Shown here: positions 13,726-16,217 of the stretch, piece after piece
Layout of the letters: the number at the start of each line of letters is the position of its first letter
Position numbering within the stretch: position 1 is the first letter of the stretch
Source of the DNA: Lentimicrobiaceae bacterium
Lineage (GTDB): Bacteria > Bacteroidota > Bacteroidia > Bacteroidales > WCHB1-69
NCBI GenBank assembly: GCA_009787675.1
Contig: WQSU01000017.1
Span: 1 to 16,217 of the forward strand
Direction: 5' to 3'
DNA: 16,217 nucleotides
Notes under the pieces: model-generated
The model's input: only the letters and a program-made list of their open reading frames with translations
Databases searched by the model: none
Told to the model about the DNA's origin: nothing
Translations under genes and position numbers: made by a program

Positions 13726-14508
13726 TTAATTCATTCCTCGCGCTTTTTTAATCCGCTCATATGATTCGTTTAACTTGGCAAATCTTTCTTCAGCAGCCTT
13801 TCTGATCTCATCACCTAAATGGTTCACTTTATCAGGGTGGTGCTTCATTGCTTGTTTGCGATACGCTTTTTTGATCTCCTCTTCGGAAGCGGAGGAATCT
13901 ATTTCAAGGATTCTGTAATCATTTTCAATATTATAGGTAGGGCGATAATTGGAAGATGAAGAAGAATAACTACCTCCGCCCATATTGCCTTGCCATCCGA
14001 AGAACATCGCTTTCAACGACTCAAAGTCATGGTTAGAGATGCCCATTTCGCTGGAGATGAATCTAATAGTTTCCATTTCGGCAGGAGCAAGTACGCCGTC
14101 TGTCGCGGCAAGTCCAAACAGAAATTGCAACATCGTCAACTTTTCATGAATGGAGGATTTTTTGCCAAACTGCTGAGCAACAGAGCCAATATCAAAGTCC
14201 TTATCTAACATATCGCGGAGTATCAAAAGCGCTTCCTGTGTTTTCTCCGTGCCTAAAATACGTAACAGATAGCTTTTTACGAAATCTAATTCCGAGCGCA
14301 CTATTTTCCCGTTGTCCGATTTCACCACCGCACTGGTAAAAATGAGCAGCGTTTTAATAAAGTCGTCTCGCGAAGTGCTCCTCCTGTGCACATAAACCCT
14401 TGCCTTGGTTGCCGAATCTAAAAAACCACCCAAAATAAACCCCAGCAAGCCACCCCAAAAGCTCTTGCTAATAATCCATCCAAGAATTGCACCGATAAGT
14501 CTGAACAT
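13726..14508 (-). CDS. DjlA-like membrane protein: TerB domain plus C-terminal J domain
   Basis: A 260-residue inner-membrane co-chaperone candidate. The N-terminus (1-30) is a glycine-rich transmembrane segment (IGAILGWIISKSFWGGLLGFILGGFLD), as in E. coli DjlA. A helical TerB-like domain follows (about 47-170), containing two acidic motifs, KSDNGKIVRSE (63-73) and ATDGVLAPAE (135-144), which in TerB families bind metal. A Gly/Ser linker (about 174-187) leads to the J domain (about 196-258) with the HPD tripeptide at 224-226, which would stimulate DnaK. Whether it answers envelope stress here is not shown. It follows atpG on the same strand after an 83-nt junction filled with repeat units, and converges on the GH3 fusion gene. 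The symbol djlA is plausible but orthology is not proved. Confidence 0.88.
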   Translation of the reverse strand: MFRLIGAILGWIISKSFWGGLLGFILGGFLDSATKARVYVHRRSTSRDDFIKTLLIFTSAVVKSDNGKIVRSELDFVKSYLLRILGTEKTQEALLILRDMLDKDFDIGSVAQQFGKKSSIHEKLTMLQFLFGLAATDGVLAPAEMETIRFISSEMGISNHDFESLKAMFFGWQGNMGGGSYSSSSSNYRPTYNIENDYRILEIDSSASEEEIKKAYRKQAMKHHPDKVNHLGDEIRKAAEERFAKLNESYERIKKARGMN

Positions 14509-14533
14509 GGTTTTAAGATTTAAAAATTAAGTT

Positions 14534-14557
14534 CTAAAGGTTTAAAGGTGGATAGGA
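14534..14557 (-). repeat. Degenerate octads upstream of the DjlA-like gene
   Basis: Plus-strand units CTAAAGGT, TTAAAGGT and GGATAGGA are in the same 8-bp phase as the GTAAAGGT/GTATAGGT array before the first DUF1573 gene. They occupy the same relative place: between a heptad array and the start codon. Confidence 0.6.
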
Positions 14558-14569
14558 GTAACTTAATCT

Positions 14570-14597
14570 CTTAATTATTAATTGTAAATTGTTAATT
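14570..14597 (-). repeat. Heptad array at the atpG-djlA junction (AATTAAN family)
   Basis: Four 7-bp units on the plus strand: CTTAATT, ATTAATT, GTAAATT, GTTAATT (coding strand AATTAAC, AATTTAC, AATTAAT, AATTAAG). The atpG stop codon (14592-14594) lies within the first unit as transcribed. Confidence 0.65.
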
Positions 14598-15467
14598 ATT
14601 CAAAGCTTCCGCTCCACCCACAATCTCATTCAGTTCATTTGTAATGGCAGCTTGGCGGGCGTTGTTGTAGCTGAGTTTCAATTCTTTTAATATTTCGGTA
14701 GCATTATCGGTGGCTTTTGCCATTGCCGTCATACGTGCCCCGTGGTCAGCTGCAATAGAATCTAACAGGGCTTTGTATAATTTTAGTTTTAATATTTTGG
14801 GTATCAATTCATTTAGTAACACTTCTTGTGAGGGTTCAAAAAGATAATCTGTCTTTTTCCCTTTTGAAGTTTTTTCCACTTTTGCGATAGGTAAAAAGGG
14901 TTCATACATAAGTCGTTGCGTGGCAACATTAACAAAATGGTTGTAAACAATCGCAATTTTGTCAATTTTTCTATTGCAAAAATCGCAGATTAAATCGGTG
15001 GCAATAGTGTCAACTTCCTCAAAATTAGGTGTATCAAGCAACAACTCATTGGCATATCGAATGGAGTAATTCTTTCTGAGTTGCTCTACTGCTTTTTTCC
15101 CAATACAGATTAATTTTAAAGTTCCTTTCTTAACCTGTTCGGGAAATTCTTCTTGTGTAATGCGCTGCACTTCTTTTATTATGTTTGCGTTAAAAGCGCC
15201 ACACAATCCCCTGTTTGAAGTAATAGCAATTACCACCACATTTTCGGGTTTGCGAACAGCAAAAAGAGGAATTTCGCCGAAAGTGCCAAGAGATGCTGAA
15301 AGATTCTCAAGCAAAGCATTGAGTTTGTTTGAGTAAGGTTTTAAATTTGAGATTGCATTTTGCGCGCGCCGCAATTTAGCAGCCGAAACCAACTTCATTG
15401 CAGAAGTCATCTTCTGTGTGGACTCAACGGATGCGATGCGGGTGCGAATTTCTTTGAGGTTGGACAT
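14592..15467 (-). CDS. atpG: F-type ATP synthase gamma subunit
   Basis: The central rotor shaft of F1-ATPase, coupling proton flow through the c-ring to catalysis in alpha3beta3. The protein has 291 residues, the usual length. The N-terminal coiled-coil helix is characteristic (NLKEIRTRIASVESTQKMTSAMKLVSAAKLRRAQ, with the conserved TxKMTxAMKLVSAAKL block at about 17-32), as are the central SNRGLCGAFNANI block and the C-terminal helix ending SYNNARQAAITNELNEIVGGAEAL. The neighbour upstream is aroB rather than atpA, which usually precedes atpG in an atp operon, so this subunit is at least partly detached from its partners. The ATG is 31 nt after the aroB stop, within and just after a heptad array. 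Confidence 0.96.
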   Translation of the reverse strand: MSNLKEIRTRIASVESTQKMTSAMKLVSAAKLRRAQNAISNLKPYSNKLNALLENLSASLGTFGEIPLFAVRKPENVVVIAITSNRGLCGAFNANIIKEVQRITQEEFPEQVKKGTLKLICIGKKAVEQLRKNYSIRYANELLLDTPNFEEVDTIATDLICDFCNRKIDKIAIVYNHFVNVATQRLMYEPFLPIAKVEKTSKGKKTDYLFEPSQEVLLNELIPKILKLKLYKALLDSIAADHGARMTAMAKATDNATEILKELKLSYNNARQAAITNELNEIVGGAEALNN

Positions 15468-15470
15468 GAT

Positions 15471-15519
15471 TTAGTGATTAATGATTAGTGATTAATGATT
15501 AGTGATTAATGATTAGTGA
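15471..15519 (-). repeat. Heptad array between aroB and atpG (TCAYTAA family)
   Basis: Seven perfect 7-bp units, alternating TTAGTGA and TTAATGA on the plus strand (TCACTAA/TCATTAA on the coding strand), a 14-bp period repeated 3.5 times. It ends 3 nt (ATC) before the atpG ATG. The aroB stop (15499-15501) and its last six or so codons are formed by units of the array. Confidence 0.92.
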
Positions 15520-16217
15520 TTTCTGCATTCTGCCTTTTCCGATCTTTTCCAAAAAGATAAACTGCACTTCTCCGTTTTTATTTTTTTTATCATCAAAACA
15601 ATAGTTGGTGAGGGCGGTGATATCGGCTTCAGTTAAGTTGAGGGGCTTGTAGAAATGTAATATAAGGTGTTGAATATCTTCATAATCGTTAAATGGGAGG
15701 GTTCCTTGTTTATGCGACAGGTAGGCTTCGTAGCAGATACCCATCGCTACGGCATAACCGTGTGAGATGGTTCGTTTTTTTTCTGCAAACAGCCTTTCGA
15801 TGGCGTGTCCAACGGTATGTCCGAAATTTAAAACCTGTCGTGCGCCCTTGTCGTGCAAATCTTCTGCTACAAGTTTCATTTTGAACTCCACCGCTGCATC
15901 AATCCATTCTTGGCGGATAGTTTTATAGTTAATATTTGTTAATTGTTTTAGTTCTTCCCATAATTTTTTATTGCCGATGAGGGCGTATTTTAGGAGTTCG
16001 GCAAATCCGTTTAAGATCTCTTTTTTGGGTAATGTTTTCAAAAAACAAGTATCAACTATCACTTTTTCAGGCAAATAAAATGTTCCAACAACATTCTTTT
16101 GATGTTGCAGGTTAATGCCGTTTTTTCCACCATGCGCAGCATCCACCATAGCCAACAGGGTGGTGGGCACATTCACTAACCTGATGCCGCGTTTGAAAGT
16201 AGCCGCAATCGTCCCGC
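15499..16217 (-). CDS. aroB: 3-Dehydroquinate synthase, C-terminal two thirds
   Basis: Converts DAHP to 3-dehydroquinate, the second shikimate-pathway step, using NAD and zinc. The frame remains open to the window edge: upstream of the GTG at 16176 the translation continues as GTIAATFKRGIRLV, matching the family's glycine-rich NAD region and LRG-PF-QVPTTLLA block, so the true start lies outside the window and the GTG is not it. Visible features are VPTTLLAMVDAAHGGKNGIN, the zinc-site Glu in NGFAELLKYALI, and the zinc-site histidines in NFGHTVGHAIE and SHGYAVAMG. The usual GGKTGIN reads GGKNGIN. The C-terminus KSLIINH is encoded by the heptad array that separates it from atpG. AroQ, the next enzyme in the pathway, is encoded near 4 kb in the same window. 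Confidence 0.95.
   Translation of the reverse strand, partial: GTIAATFKRGIRLVNVPTTLLAMVDAAHGGKNGINLQHQKNVVGTFYLPEKVIVDTCFLKTLPKKEILNGFAELLKYALIGNKKLWEELKQLTNINYKTIRQEWIDAAVEFKMKLVAEDLHDKGARQVLNFGHTVGHAIERLFAEKKRTISHGYAVAMGICYEAYLSHKQGTLPFNDYEDIQHLILHFYKPLNLTEADITALTNYCFDDKKNKNGEVQFIFLEKIGKGRMQKSLIINH

Overview
The window looks like a chromosomal segment of an uncultured or unnamed member of the Bacteroidota, probably Bacteroidales or a relative. The evidence is low GC content, two secreted peptidases with type IX secretion (T9SS) C-terminal sorting domains, two DUF1573 lipoprotein-like or periplasmic proteins, a GH3/beta-lactamase fusion of the Bacteroidota kind, a FISUMP-domain protein, absence of Shine-Dalgarno sequences, and several TAnnTTTG -7 promoter elements. 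I cannot name a genus.

Layout. Positions 1-259 hold the 3' end of a FISUMP-domain surface protein. A plus-strand group follows: panC (370-1206), panD (1261-1608) and an SGNH/GDSL-type secreted hydrolase (1609-2853), the last starting on the base after the panD stop. Converging on it is a six-gene minus-strand block, read from 8771 down to 2915: M28-like peptidase with T9SS tail, C10 (streptopain-like) peptidase with two CUB domains and T9SS tail, pgi, aroQ, and two DUF1573 proteins. The first four are separated by only 4, 4 and 1 nt, so surface proteases, glycolysis and the shikimate pathway appear to share one transcript. A TTG-N19-TACGTTTG promoter lies upstream of this block. Divergent from it is tRNA-His (8961-9035).

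Next come a minus-strand HtrA/DegP-type protease (9172-10647) and, divergently, a large GH3 beta-N-acetylhexosaminidase fused to a serine beta-lactamase-family domain (10743-13649), with a T14 tract between their starts. The right end is a minus-strand run: aroB (truncated by the window edge), atpG, and a DjlA-like TerB/J-domain membrane protein.

The most unusual signal is not a gene. Four gene junctions (panC/panD, DUF1573/DUF1573, atpG/djlA, aroB/atpG) carry short tandem arrays built from 7-bp units, sometimes followed by 8-bp units, always in the sense orientation directly before the next start codon. The panD and atpG arrays are the same TCAYTAA heptad family and both end exactly 3 nt before the ATG. 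The DUF1573 and djlA arrays share the same composite order, AATTAAG-like heptads then TAAAGGT-type octads (on the opposite strand). In three of the four the upstream gene's TAA stop lies inside the array. The junctions with 0-4 nt spacing have none. The second notable anomaly is the M28 peptidase, which has lost in frame the segment that normally carries the first zinc-binding histidine.
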